Origin: Callaeas wilsoni
Taxonomy: Eukaryota > Chordata > Aves > Passeriformes > Callaeidae
Direction of reading: 5' to 3'
Assembly: GCA_013398955.1 (NCBI GenBank)
Contig: VWPU01004207.1
Span: 62,001 to 126,000, forward strand
Length of the DNA stretch: 64,000 nucleotides
The notes under the pieces were generated by a model. The model was given only the letters and a program-made list of their open reading frames with translations, searched no databases and had not been told where the DNA came from. Both the position numbers and the translations under genes were made by a program. Below, piece by piece: positions 1-59,980 of this stretch; within the stretch, counting starts at the first letter, position 1, and each line of letters opens with the position of its first letter.

Positions 1-3000
1 AGACAAAAGAACATTTAGAAAACTTGGAAATACTCCAGGAGTACCCATGGCTAACATCAGAAACAGTATCAAAAATAACTCCTCATCCCAAACACAGGCA
101 AAGGGCTCCTCAGGTACAACAGGCTAACAAATGGCAGAGCCCTTCTTCTGCCAGGGTCTCTGGCAGATCAGAGATCTAAAATTATCTGCAGGGTTAAGAA
201 ACCTCTCTGAGTTTCTGAGAGGGATGCAGCTAAAGAAATAGGAAATTCTTGGATATGGTCATGAAAGGCTGCAACGAGCAGAGAACAGTCCTTTGCAGGC
301 TCATCATGCTGCTTGGATGATGTCAGAGGTCAGGCAGCACACCTGGCTGAACAGGCAAGGCACAGGCTCCTGAACACCCTCCGCAATACTACGAAATATA
401 AATGGTTGGTGTCAAATTTATTAGGACTACTGGGAGTACTCCCTCCTCTGATTAATTTTTGTTGTTGTTGTTTGGTTGTGGTTTAATTTTTTTTAAATTT
501 TGTACTCATTTAATATTTAATATTTATTTTTAAATACATTTATAAGAATATATATATCAAGAAAATCGCCCAGACTGGGACCTTTCAGGAAGTGAAATAA
601 AACATTTTTTAAATACCTCTTAATCCAAAATTATGCACCCTTGGATACTGCAACACTTCTATTGAAGAATTTATAAAAGATGGTATTAAGAAAATGAAGT
701 GCAGTAACTTCCTTAGTAGTATGTGCACTTTTGTTCAGTAAAAAGAAGGGCATTACTTGCCTTCCCTGAGAGACTGTCTAGTGCAGAGATCATGTGGTAT
801 CCAGTTCTCACTGGTGGCTGCAGGGAAAGCATTACACCTTCTGCAGGGTCCAGGCTGCAGATAGGGGACAAGCCCTGAGAAGACACACAGACAGTAACTA
901 CCCTTTGGGTGCCAGGGAAAGCAGAGATACTGGCAGAGGTAACATCGTGGGCAGTATCTCTTTCCTCGTTCCCACCTTGGCTGCAGTTGTCATGCTGATA
1001 TGTGTACATGCTCAAAGATGTCTTACACAGATGTTGGATAGAGGTGGAGAGAATATCCAGAAAGCACAGCCTGAACCTTGGTCATCAAACATAATACAGG
1101 TCTATCAGAGGGGGCTAAAAAGGCAGCACTTGACCCATGCAGCTGGTAAATTACACCTTGCAAGAGAAGAAACAATGACTTCACAAACCTCCCTCTCAGA
1201 AAATTACAGAGGAAAATAAACTCCAGAAAAATCTTGGGTTTGTTTCTTTTTCATCCAGACATTCTGTTTTGCTTGTCTCAGCATGCAGATGCTGTAAAGC
1301 AGGTAACCAAAATAGTGGGATTTAGGGGCTTGGGCCACCTGCCCTCATCACTTCCAAGGGAGCAGAGCCATGTGTTGCCACCTCCATCACACACACTCAG
1401 CTGCTGCACGTTGGCCATATTTAAAACTCTCAAAATGAAAAGAAATAACATTTTTGTAGCCTTTTATCTCCATGAATTATACAGTAGTTATTAAAGCTGA
1501 CAAATAGCTATTACTCGCTACAAGTAGCAATTCTAGCTTTTTGCTCACTTTGGTCAAATCACTTTAATGCCTGTGATGATTAAGTAACACTACTGAATTG
1601 AATTGCTCCTGGCTTGCGTATGTCAAAACCAGAAGCAGCAAGATTCAAAAAGAATGGAGCTAAACTGGCATTATAAATGTCACAGATGCTATGGAAATGC
1701 AGCAGGAAGGAGGTCATCTAGATAATCTCCTCACCCATTGAGGAAAGCTAGACTAGCTCCTCTAGAGCTTCGGATTCTCTTAAATTGCCATTAAGGAAGA
1801 TTCTGCCTTACCTCTTGCAATGTCTCCATTCTCTGTCTAAGGGCTGTTCTTAAGAAGCTTGCACTAATACAAAAATCTTTACCTTCCGTGTTTCCAATTC
1901 ATTTATCTTTTTATTGTCCTTCTGTGAATATACATGAAAAACAGGCTATTGCTACCTTTCTCAATATTGATAATTTAAATGTCTGAGGATTAATCATGCT
2001 GTCCCTCTTAGATTTTTGCAGATTAAACATCTCCACTTTTCCAGTGTTTTTTTGTAGATCATGTTTTCCAGGCCTCTGCTCACCTACATTGGTCTCATTT
2101 CCAGTCATCAGCATCCCTTCTTAAGCATATTCCAGCAGAGGCCCTTTCTGGCAGTGTTGGCATTGATTCCAAGTACCTGATCTATGCTTTGCCTATGAGG
2201 GTCAACTTTCCTATGAAATTTGATTTAAATCCTTTCAAGCACCCATTTTGGTGAGCAAAAGAGGAAAATAAGTAAGTTCTCTCTTTTGCTGTGACAAGCC
2301 ACAGAGACACTTCCATTTTCTATAACTGAGTAACAAGGACTTGATAATGCTCTTCCTGGTATCACCCTAGAGTCCGTGCTGGGCCAGCTCTTGCGCTGCC
2401 TGGAGGGGTGGCCACGCAACACAGTGCTTCACTTTTTTCAGAGGTTTCACTGCAGCCAGGCATCTTGCTTTATCTAGCTGTTCTCCTCCTATTTTCCCTT
2501 GCTTCTGCTCTTGTCCCCATCTGCACTGCACCGTGTGTTATTTTTAACCTTTCCCACAATTTAGAAGGGCAACAGGTTGTTCACAGGAACATGTGACCAG
2601 GAAGAAATTCTCTCTGTTCTCACTACGCTGGTGTTTTCCAAGTTCCTTCAAAATTTAAATTCAAAAGCACTCAAGATGTCCTACTTTTGCCCACCTCAGT
2701 AGAGGTAGGAACCTGGAAGGACTCAATAAGCTAGATAGGGACAGCAAGCCATCCCCACAGGGTTGGGGTTTTTTGCCAGGTAATGTGTGCCTCTCTAGTT
2801 CCTTCCTGAGGCAGGGAACATGTTTCATTTACACTGAAAGTGCAATTTGACAATCTTTTGCACCTAGACTGCAAATATCCAACACAGAAATTTCATTTTA
2901 CACACTAGAAATGGGCTTCATGGGGATGAACTTGGCAACCAAGTAATACTGTATGGTGGCTCCATGTGGATTCCCAGTCGTCATCTGCAGAGGATTAAGG

Positions 3001-5161
3001 ACCTGTAGAGGATCAGCTGGCCTGTCCTAGAGTGGTCTGTGGTACAGCTGCAAGCACCCAGTTCTTCCCTTTGCCTATAAAGGCAGAAAGGCCTCACTTC
3101 TACAGAGGAGTGAAGAGTGAGGTGATATGAGCATTACACAGCCATCCAAGAGCTCTGCCTGTTTCTGTTCACAACACTGAACAATGCAGACACAGACACA
3201 AAGGAAGTGGAAAATGTAGAAATTTCTATGTCAAGACCATCAGAATGAATAAGAAATTTTTTCAAAATCTTGGCGTCAAGGGCAGTGAAATTATTGTTAG
3301 TCATTACAGCTACTCCAGAATCCAGGCTAAAATTCCTCTGTTCTTGTTATCTACAGAACAGACTGAATTAATTAATTAATTCTTAGTTATGGTGCCCCTG
3401 GAGACACAGGCCTTGATGTGTGGCCTTACAACTGCTGGTTGTGTGAAGGACCCATGGATGATTGTGGGTGTGTTGGTACACTATAAATGTATTCACGAAC
3501 TTCCATTCAGCTGTGGAACAGAAGGCTGGTCACAGGTAAGTGGAGTTCATCGTGAGGGACAGCCATGTGGACTTGATCTCCTGTGCTGCTTCTCTTCCCC
3601 CTATTAGCATGGATTTGGGAATTTTAGTCTGGGAAGGACTGCAGTCCTAACATCATACACCAGTGACCCAATGCAGTGAGGAAGATGGAGCCTAAATGCC
3701 CTTGAACCAATACTTCAAGGACAAAATCGTCCCCAATCGTCTATCGAAGTATGAATGTTCATAGTTCTTCAGGTAATGGTGTTTGCCATAAAACACTGCT
3801 ACAGACATCGTGCTAAAAACAATAGACGGGGGTCAGTGAGTTCACTTTTTGCTTTTCTTCTCATATTTCAGATTCCCTTCTAAGTATATTGTCCTTTTCC
3901 AGATAAACCCTGTTAAAAAGATATAACCTGAGAGTTTAACACATGAAGGGAACATTTCTTCTGATTTTAGTTATGAAAATTCATGTGGACGAAATTTGAT
4001 ACAATAAAGTCTTGCTGGTATCTGTTTTCATTCATTTCCCTGATTACCTAATAATAGAAGAAGCACGTGTTCATATAGGGCAGGGTGGGAATTCAGGATC
4101 TGCCAAATGGAACTCTGTTACCATTGATATGGCTGGTTAAATAAACAAGGAAAATAATCTGTTCACAGGAGCTAAATGTGGGTAATAGAACTGGGCTTTA
4201 GGAATTCCAAGTTTTTCTCAATTAAGGAAGCCAAAATAAGCAGGGAAGGAAATTCTAAAACAATGAAAATGATGTAGAAACTTGTAGTGTTAAAAATACT
4301 GAAGACTAAATAGAAACAATACTGCCTCAATATGCAAAAAGTGATATGGATCTTCTTAAATGCATCTATCATCCTATGAGTATTTTTAAGTGCTAGCTAG
4401 TTCCCACGGAGAATAAATACTCTGGGCTGAAGAACAGAAAGATGTCTAGTGCTGGCAAGGAGAAGTCACAAAGGAAGGAAAGTTGCTGGAGGTGAAATGG
4501 GCTTGACCACACTGTGGTAGCTGGCTGCACTATCTGAGCTGTAGGACAGGATCTAGCAAGAAGGCTCCTTCAAACATTTAAAGCAAAGGATTTTCTACCA
4601 ACACACCATGTGGTTGTTGTTGGAAGAAGTAGTTTTAAGAGCACACCAAAACACAAAAAATAAACTGTTCCCCATCAAACATATATAACCCACTTCCTTT
4701 AAGCTGCAGCTATCTAGGAGCAAGATCCTACTGTGTGGAGACACAAGAAAAAACAGCAGTAGCAGAGAGATCCTCTTGCCAGTGAAGGTACCAAAGCTGC
4801 ATTCTGAAGTGTACACAATGGTTCCCTCACTGGATGCTGCTTCAGACCTTTTGTGCTCTAACTGATCTAAAACTACTCTACATGGAGAAGGAACAAGTGT
4901 ATCAGAAAGCTGAGAGGTATGATGGAAATGGAGTACATAAGCTGTACAGTCCTGCTTACATGATGCTGTTAATACATCTTCCTAAAGCATTCTACCCTTT
5001 GTATCATTTACTGAAGGGCCAAAACAGCTGTGAGCAAGCTCAAGAGACTGAGCTAATCTAAGGTTACCAACTTCAGCTTAGTTTTAGCTAAATTCCCAAC
5101 TAAATTGATACAAGGTCTATCCCATACAGTTTGTGCCTACCTGTTTTCTCCATCTGCCTTT
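1..5161. other. Intergenic, no gene recognised
   Basis: Only short random frames on both strands. It holds a (AATT)n run at 3366-3381 and one copy of a 22-bp sequence (2234-2255) that recurs at 7790-7811. By human synteny (CCDC88C followed by GPR68 on the same strand) this could be an intron or 5' region of GPR68, but no GPR68 coding sequence is present. Confidence 0.5.
3366..3381. repeat. (AATT)4 simple repeat
   Basis: Four perfect AATT units. Confidence 0.9.
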
Positions 5162-5430
5162 TCACAGAATATACTGGGTTGGAAGAGACTCATAAGGATT
5201 ATTGAATCCAACTCCCTGCTCCTTGCAGGACTATCTAACACTGTCACATGACTAAGAGTGTCTTCCAGATGTTCCTTGAACTCTGACAGGCTTTTACACT
5301 GCTATGAGCAAGCAGTCCTTGTTCAGAGGATTGCAGGTGTAAAAAAGTTCCCAAGATTTTCCCTTCATGGACATTTCTCTGATTTGCATAGTTTCTCCTA
5401 CTTTCACTTATAAATAGCACTAAGGGTCCT
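5162..5430 (-). mobile_element. Decayed CR1 LINE 3' fragment
   Basis: The plus strand reads TCACAGAATATACTGGGTTG followed by GAAGAGACTCATAAGGATTA and, further on, CCTTGAACTCTGACAGGCTT. These match the antisense of CR1 3' ends common in birds, so the element points to the minus strand. The right boundary is approximate. Confidence 0.65.
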
Positions 5431-8289
5431 ACAGGAGCTCTCAAACTGATTGGGAGTTTTCCATCTCTGTAGAAGGCTGAGATGCTGCAGCTGAACATCC
5501 CCAGCAGCTCTAAAACACACTCATCTGTGGATTAGGTATTTTGTGGGCTCACTTTACACACAAATGCAAGTCCAAGTTTTGCATAACTAGAGAAAAAAAT
5601 CCCCTTGCAAAGATGCAAGGAAGAAATTTTTCATGAGTTTAACAAGAATGGGACAATTTTGGTCAGAGATACTTAAAATGGCAAGGGAACATAGACTTCC
5701 AAATCCCATAACCTTCAAAATACCCTGCCAAATGGTAAAACAATCGTAGTAGCCCTATGAAATGCTCACCTCAGTTCTTCAGACATACTTTTCCACTTGC
5801 AGAAAACTCCCTCTTCCCTCCAATGCAAGTCTCTAGAGATGCCTCAGCAGTCCACTGGCAAGTTATGCTTCTCCATCTGGAATATCCTTCTCAAACTCTC
5901 AGGTTCTTCCTTAGCAGTGTGTTCCCAAACACAGACTGTGCTTTTCTTGCCATTAGTGCATCATGCACTTCCAGACCACTCAACAACTGTAAAAAGTGAA
6001 GTGATCTTTGACCTGCAAATTTCAGGGTTTTTTACATGGAGAAAGTTCTCGTTCACTGTTCCAAGTGTGGAATCACAAGGCAGCCAGCACATGATGTTGG
6101 AGAGGAAGCAGGAGGCTCTTACACTTTTACCTGATGATATTTTCTTAAAGCAGAGGCTGTTTAGCTCTCCCATGAACACTCTTATATCATAGATCAAAAC
6201 CATCATAATGCTATGACACTATATTCATCTATTTCATTTCAAAAGAGCCTGGTGCAATGAATCTCACCAACAGCTTCATTTTCCCTTTCCTAAGCACTCC
6301 CTCCTTTAGCAGAGTTTCAGATCACACCACAGGGTGTGATCTCCATTCACTGTGGAGGGAGCTGGGCTGCTTTTGTTTTCCCTTGTGCAATACAGCTTTT
6401 CACAGGCTGGTGTCAATGCTCAGATCTGCTGCTCTTTTTCATTCTGATATGCAACACACACATCACACACTGGCATGGTCTCACCATCAGAGCTACATAA
6501 TCCTCAGTTATGATAATCTTTGGTTAAAAATATCCAAGTATTTTAACTAGAACTGATTAGAACATCTGGGAATGATAAGCTGACAGTTTCCATGGCATTC
6601 TGTATTTTGTTTTGGACATGTTTTACATTCCTAGTTTCTGTGGAATAACCACATTTTCAGTTCTCAGGAGAAAACCAGTTTTGCTTCCCTACCCATTACA
6701 TCTTAACCCCCGACAAGAGTCAATAAATAAACTGTCTCTTCCCTGTTTCAGCTGAGAGAAGCACAAGTACTCTTCCATTGGGGCCCCTTACTCATCCATA
6801 TTAGTCTTTAATGGGATTCTTCAGAGTCCTTCAAATCTGAACTAACCTCAGCTTTCTGTCCCACTTCATCAACTCACATTTCTGTCTCTAGGATGCAGGT
6901 TAGCCTTTTAAGGACTGTCCTATTTGAGAAGCTATTGAACAGCAGCTCCCCATTTTCTACTGTTCTCTTCACACTTTTGAAAAAATCCTTGTAAGTGGAA
7001 AAACACCATTTAGTTTTGTAAAACTTGCCATAGCTTCTCCCAGTAACCTTAAACTCCTGTCAATACTCTCTTAAGTCAGAACCTCTTTCACCCTTTTCCA
7101 GCTGATGCCATTCTCTCTTAGTTCATAGGGCAGCCTCTAGCACCAGCTTTCAAGACAGACCTTCATGGCCCAGTCTAATTCTCCAGTCTAGCAGCCCTTC
7201 ACAACAATAACTTCATTTGTTGTTTTTGGTAATTGAATTATTTCACTCTGCACTGTTACATCAGGTTAATTCTGCCTGCTACTTGCAATTTGTAAAAACA
7301 TTCTCAAATTTTCCACCTCATCTTGAACATTTTCAGGCCTCTTGGGATCTGATATTCCATGATTCAGATGGGCAGAGAAGCCAGTTTTAAGATAAATTTT
7401 TTTGGTGAAATCTACCACAGCTAATTCCACACTCCACTGCCTCCTTCATCTAAAAATGCAAACTCACAATTCAAATGCTCGCTAGACAGCTGGGTTCATG
7501 TTTAACCAGAAAAAAAAAAGAAAAGGAAATTGTGTTGTTCTTAATATATCAGTTTAACATTCAGGCTGTAATCCTTTCACATGAACTAACAATTTCTGGA
7601 TAAATTTCTTCCATGTTCTGTCTTAAAAGTCATTTACCTGTGGCTGAGCTAGTATGTCCCCAAATGTCTGGACAATCAGAAATAATTTCCAACCACATGC
7701 TGATGCACAGTTTTCCTAAGCTAAGCACTAGTTATTTTTACAGCGTCCTTAACACTTAGAACTTCCCTCATTATAGAAAAAAAAGTAAATTCAAGCACCC
7801 ATTTTGGTGAGGAGAAAAGGAAAATTTTCAAATTCTTCTGGTGGTTTTAAGTTCTGAACTCAACTGAAAGCAGACAAGGTCTGCTCACTTCACAATCAGG
7901 TCCCAAGACTGAGGAACAGTGGAAGAATATCTAATAGGAAGAAGGTTTCCATGACACGCTATCTCTCTAAAGGACCTCAGATTTCTTGCTAAGGATATAC
8001 TCTGTCACTGCAGAGCACACAACCCCGGCAGCTATTCCCACAGCAGCCATTTATTTTACTTCAAACACACACCAGCATTTGTTTCCTTGTGTCAAACAGC
8101 TTCGCTGACTTCAGACTCTGAGCACATGATAGCGAGAGGGTGCTGCCAAAATCACAGCCCTTCGGCTTTCTTGGAAAACTACTGGCAACTGAGCTGCCTC
8201 CTCGGGATGGATCCCTTTCAAAAATCCGTCCTTTAATAGAAAATTCCATGTAGAGAATTAATGAGCCACTGAACGGCTTGAAGCGTTGA
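5431..8289. other. Intergenic, no gene recognised
   Basis: AT-rich sequence with only short frames. The second copy of the 22-bp repeat lies at 7790-7811. Confidence 0.5.
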
Positions 8290-9010
8290 ATCCAGCGCCA
8301 TTCGCAGCACTACTTAGCACACAATTAGCAACCTTCAGAGAGCACACCCTTCCCTCCTGTCAGGAAGTATCAGCATCCTATGGGCAATACACCGCTGGGA
8401 AAAGCCAATGTGCCGAAGCCTGGGGCTCCTGGAGATCCCTTTTCCCAGTGTCCAACAGGCAGCGGCGGCAGCTGTGGGCTCGCAGCCAGCTCGCTGTGCC
8501 CCTTCCGCAGCCCGGCCCGGCCGCACAAGCTGCAAATCCAAACAGCCGCTATTTCATCGTCGCTTCTTGGAAGGCACCAAGAAAGGGTCGGGCAGCTCTG
8601 CGCCATCCTTTACCCTCACAGGAACACCTCTCCCCAGAGCTCCCGCCACCTCACGCAAGCTGGTGCCTCACGGCACCTCCACCTGCCCAGCTCCACCTGC
8701 ACAAATCTAGGAGGATTCGCCGATTTGTGTCTCTCTAACCCCAATTGCTTTCTCCCCCTCAGGCACCAAAGGCCAGGTTTATGCCGCGGCTGGCTCTGGG
8801 CGCCTGGGGAAGGCAGAGCGCGGCAGCCCCGGAGCCGTGGGCAGGCCTCCTCCCGCCCAGCCCCTTCCTCGCCTGCTGGCGCAGCCCGCGGCGGGAGCGC
8901 GGCCCGGAGCCACCGCGCCTGGCGAGGAAGAGCTGACAACAACGAATGAACCGAGCAGATCCCAAAATAACCGCACCTGGCACGGCAGGGCACGCACCTC
9001 CACCAAAACT
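8290..9010. promoter_or_regulatory. CpG island, probable promoter of the downstream neighbour
   Basis: GC content and CpG density rise sharply here, with the core at about 8460-8940 (CCGGCCCGGCCGC, GCCCGCGGCGGGAGCGCGGC), against AT-rich flanks. Overlapping long frames on both strands are a by-product of GC richness. It lies about 1.4 kb beyond the CCDC88C poly(A) site. From human gene order I infer the promoter or first exon of GPR68 on the minus strand. No TATA box was identified. Confidence 0.6.
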
Positions 9011-9344
9011 CTGCTTAACACGCCCAGAAAGGCCGAAGGGCCACAGGCAGCACTGTGTGCTTCAACAGCTGTTCCATGGTATAACCTCTGTATTTGGAAT
9101 TATCCCACACCTGAATGGTATTACAAGTGTATTTAGTACCTTTTTATTCAAACTCACTAGAACCGAGAGGTAAATAATTGTAAATAGCTCGGAAACTGAC
9201 AACTAAGGTGTGCTGCTGGGCAGGTATTTACAGCAAAAGCACATCTACAGTAACCAACAAGGCACAGACAGCTTCCTCTGCAACCCAGCCTGCACACGCT
9301 CTCCAAAAAGGAGCTGAAACAAGGGAGAAACACCAGTCTTGAAC

Positions 9345-9910
9345 CTTTACTGGTCTGGACAAGAATCCATTTGGAGATAGTATTTCTGGAAGAATAATTT
9401 CAGTTTACTAATGAAAGGAATGAGGGATTTGTCTTTACAAATAAGCTGTGGGCCTGCTGGTAGATAAAAACTAGCACTAAGAGATAAAATAAACAATGGG
9501 AAAGGATTCCACTGATTGATGAATGGAAAGAGAGATTTTGTCTTTATCAGTAAACTGTAGGCATGGTAATAAATAAAGCTGACTATCAAAAGATGAAAGA
9601 AACAATGAGGAGCACCATAAATTAGATAGGAATTAAAAAAAGGCAAGGGGGGGTATACATTAGAAGGGAATCTTAAGAATTAGGCGTTCCGGGAAGTCTG
9701 TACCTCTCAAGTACCTCAGCCAACAGGGAAAGAGAGAGGGAAAATACGGTCGGGAAATTAAGATAAAAAGGAGCCTACGTCCTCCAAAAATTTGAGAGAC
9801 CCCAGGGGAATGCCCCATGGCCTCTCCCTTTATTCGAATAACGTAACGGGACTCCTCTGTCTCCTTTTTGGACATAAACCTCTGGTGTTGGTGGATTAAT
9901 TTTCCTGACA
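9345..9910 (-). mobile_element. LTR-like element, probably ERV-derived
   Basis: Read on the minus strand it starts TGTCAGGAAAATTAATCCAC, contains CGAATAAAGGGAGAGGCC (a poly(A) signal near an LTR-like R region) and ends in AT-rich sequence. CpGs in TTCGAATAACGTAACGGGAC suggest it is fairly young. No coding remnant is present. The TG end at 9910 is fair; the left end is uncertain and no target-site duplication was found. Confidence 0.45.
9408..9618. repeat. Two diverged tandem copies of about 100 bp
   Basis: The stretches 9408-9510 and 9515-9618 align, sharing TTTGTCTTTA, AAACTGTAGGC/AAGCTGTGGGC and AAACAATG at the same spacing. They sit inside the LTR-like element and may be an enhancer-type duplication. 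Confidence 0.6.
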
Positions 9911-10369
9911 CTAAGAACATTGAGTATGTTCTAAAATTGCCATATAGCACACAATTTTAAATTTGTTGCAAAACTATAGTTTGCAATTAAAATAGTAGAG
10001 AAGGCAGAAATTTTTTTTTTTTGCCATTCTCTCCATGTTGAAAGATGACTGATTTCTCACTTTCATAAGGCATCCTGAGAGTTAAGTACAAAACAGACTA
10101 TACAAGATGCAAGCTTGGTCAAAATTGACAGCATGTTTGGCCTTTTCTGAAGTGGTCAGAGCAGCACAAAAATCTAACGGTCCAATTATAAAGTGAACTG
10201 TAAGTCAATTATTTTGCATGTTCAACTCTCCTGTAGTCTTCAGTAAGGCTACAATTAAACAAAAAGACTTCTGGTACACCTTCTACATTATAAAAACAAA
10301 TATAACTTCACCACACAGACGGAGCTGTTGCAGACAGATTTCCAGCACTGAATCACATTTTTGGGGTTT
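9911..10369. other. Sequence beyond the CCDC88C 3' end
   Basis: AT-rich sequence with a poly-T run near 10010. Nothing recognised. Confidence 0.5.
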
Positions 10370-10420
10370 TTTATTTTTCCAAGGACACAGTGCAACATCA
10401 ATTTTATTTTAATCTTTATT
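10370..10420 (-). terminator. Cluster of three AATAAA poly(A) signals
   Basis: On the minus strand AATAAA occurs at 10420-10415, 10408-10403 and 10375-10370. This is the natural 3' end of CCDC88C transcripts. Confidence 0.75.
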
Positions 10421-11660
10421 ATAAACAATTTCATAGTTTTCAGAATGGGATTGCTACATATTAGATAACAAAAACATCATCAAATGAGTTTAATCTTTTA
10501 CTAAATTAAATCCGAACCAGCAAAACAAGTATTTTTTTAAGGATTTAGTCTATTGCAAGAAAAACAGCTTTACAAACATGTAATTAAAGATACACATTTG
10601 ATCATATATACATAAGCAGCTGATGACACTGGACAGAAACATACAAGGAACTTATTTGCACATAAATAGATTTTTTAAAGTATATTTCTTTCAAATGTAT
10701 ACAAAATTATTTTGCTTTCTATAATGAGAAAAGTTCTTAGAGACAAACAAGGATTTCTAAGAGACAAAATCCCACATAGGATGTGGGCTGTCATGCACAC
10801 AAGGATGTAATAATACAATTTACACAGCATTCTTATACAGTACTTGAGCTTCTTATATACATACTTACAAGACACTTTTGTACACGAGATGCCACCTTTG
10901 CAATTAAAATGGCATCTCCCCTGAAAGGCTGCATTAGTTCCAGTGTTTGTATAAAAGATAAAACAAGTTTCAAAAGGCAGCACCACTCTGCGTGCAGAGT
11001 CAAGGATCTACTGAGCTGCAGCTATAGTGAAGGCAGTGGGGTAATTATGCTGGCCTCTGTGTTTACACAGTTCAAGTGGGAAAGGTTGAGATGTGACTCT
11101 TGAAGTCTATACAATACCTTTGATAAGATGTGGCTGTGGCTAGAAAAATAGATTTTACCAGATCCATGGCTAAAGCCATGCACTTCTGCCCTTCATCTCT
11201 ATGCTACTGAAGTCAAGCATTTGGTTCTGTCTTTAGGGGAAAAGTTTGGCTTTTATATGACCTTTTCAGTATGGTTATTTACCAATGGTGGGGCTGGGTT
11301 TAGCACACACATGACCTGTGAAACTTTTCTTTAATGCATGCAGAAAGGATGCACAGTGCAGCAATGAAAGAGGACCCTGCTAAGCTTCTGCTGGATTGGG
11401 GAATGCTCAGAACCTGTGAGAATCAGGTGCCAAGTTTGCTGTGAGATTAGGTCAGGCTTCCACTTTGTTTTAGGCACAACAATGTCAGAAGAAGAACTGG
11501 GGTTTTGCTCCTTGATTCTCTTAATCACATTTTGTCCAACTATACTCAGAGAACACTCAGAGCAGCATGCAGGTGGTGCCTTTTAAGACCTGACAGTGTC
11601 TAGATAAATGGTACCTGGACATCAGCCATACCAAACACATATTACAGCTACACCTGCGCG
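10385..11660 (-). other. CCDC88C: CCDC88C 3'UTR (approximate end)
   Basis: About 1.28 kb of AT-rich, non-coding sequence between the stop codon and a cluster of poly(A) signals. The lower boundary is inferred from those signals; the most distal one would extend the end to about 10350. Confidence 0.75.

Positions 11661-59980
<48,320 letters not shown>

Noticed and set aside
8380..8949. 189-codon plus frame and several overlapping frames in the CpG island
   Set aside because: Open frames on both strands and in several phases are expected in GC-rich sequence; Pro/Ala/Arg-rich with no domain.
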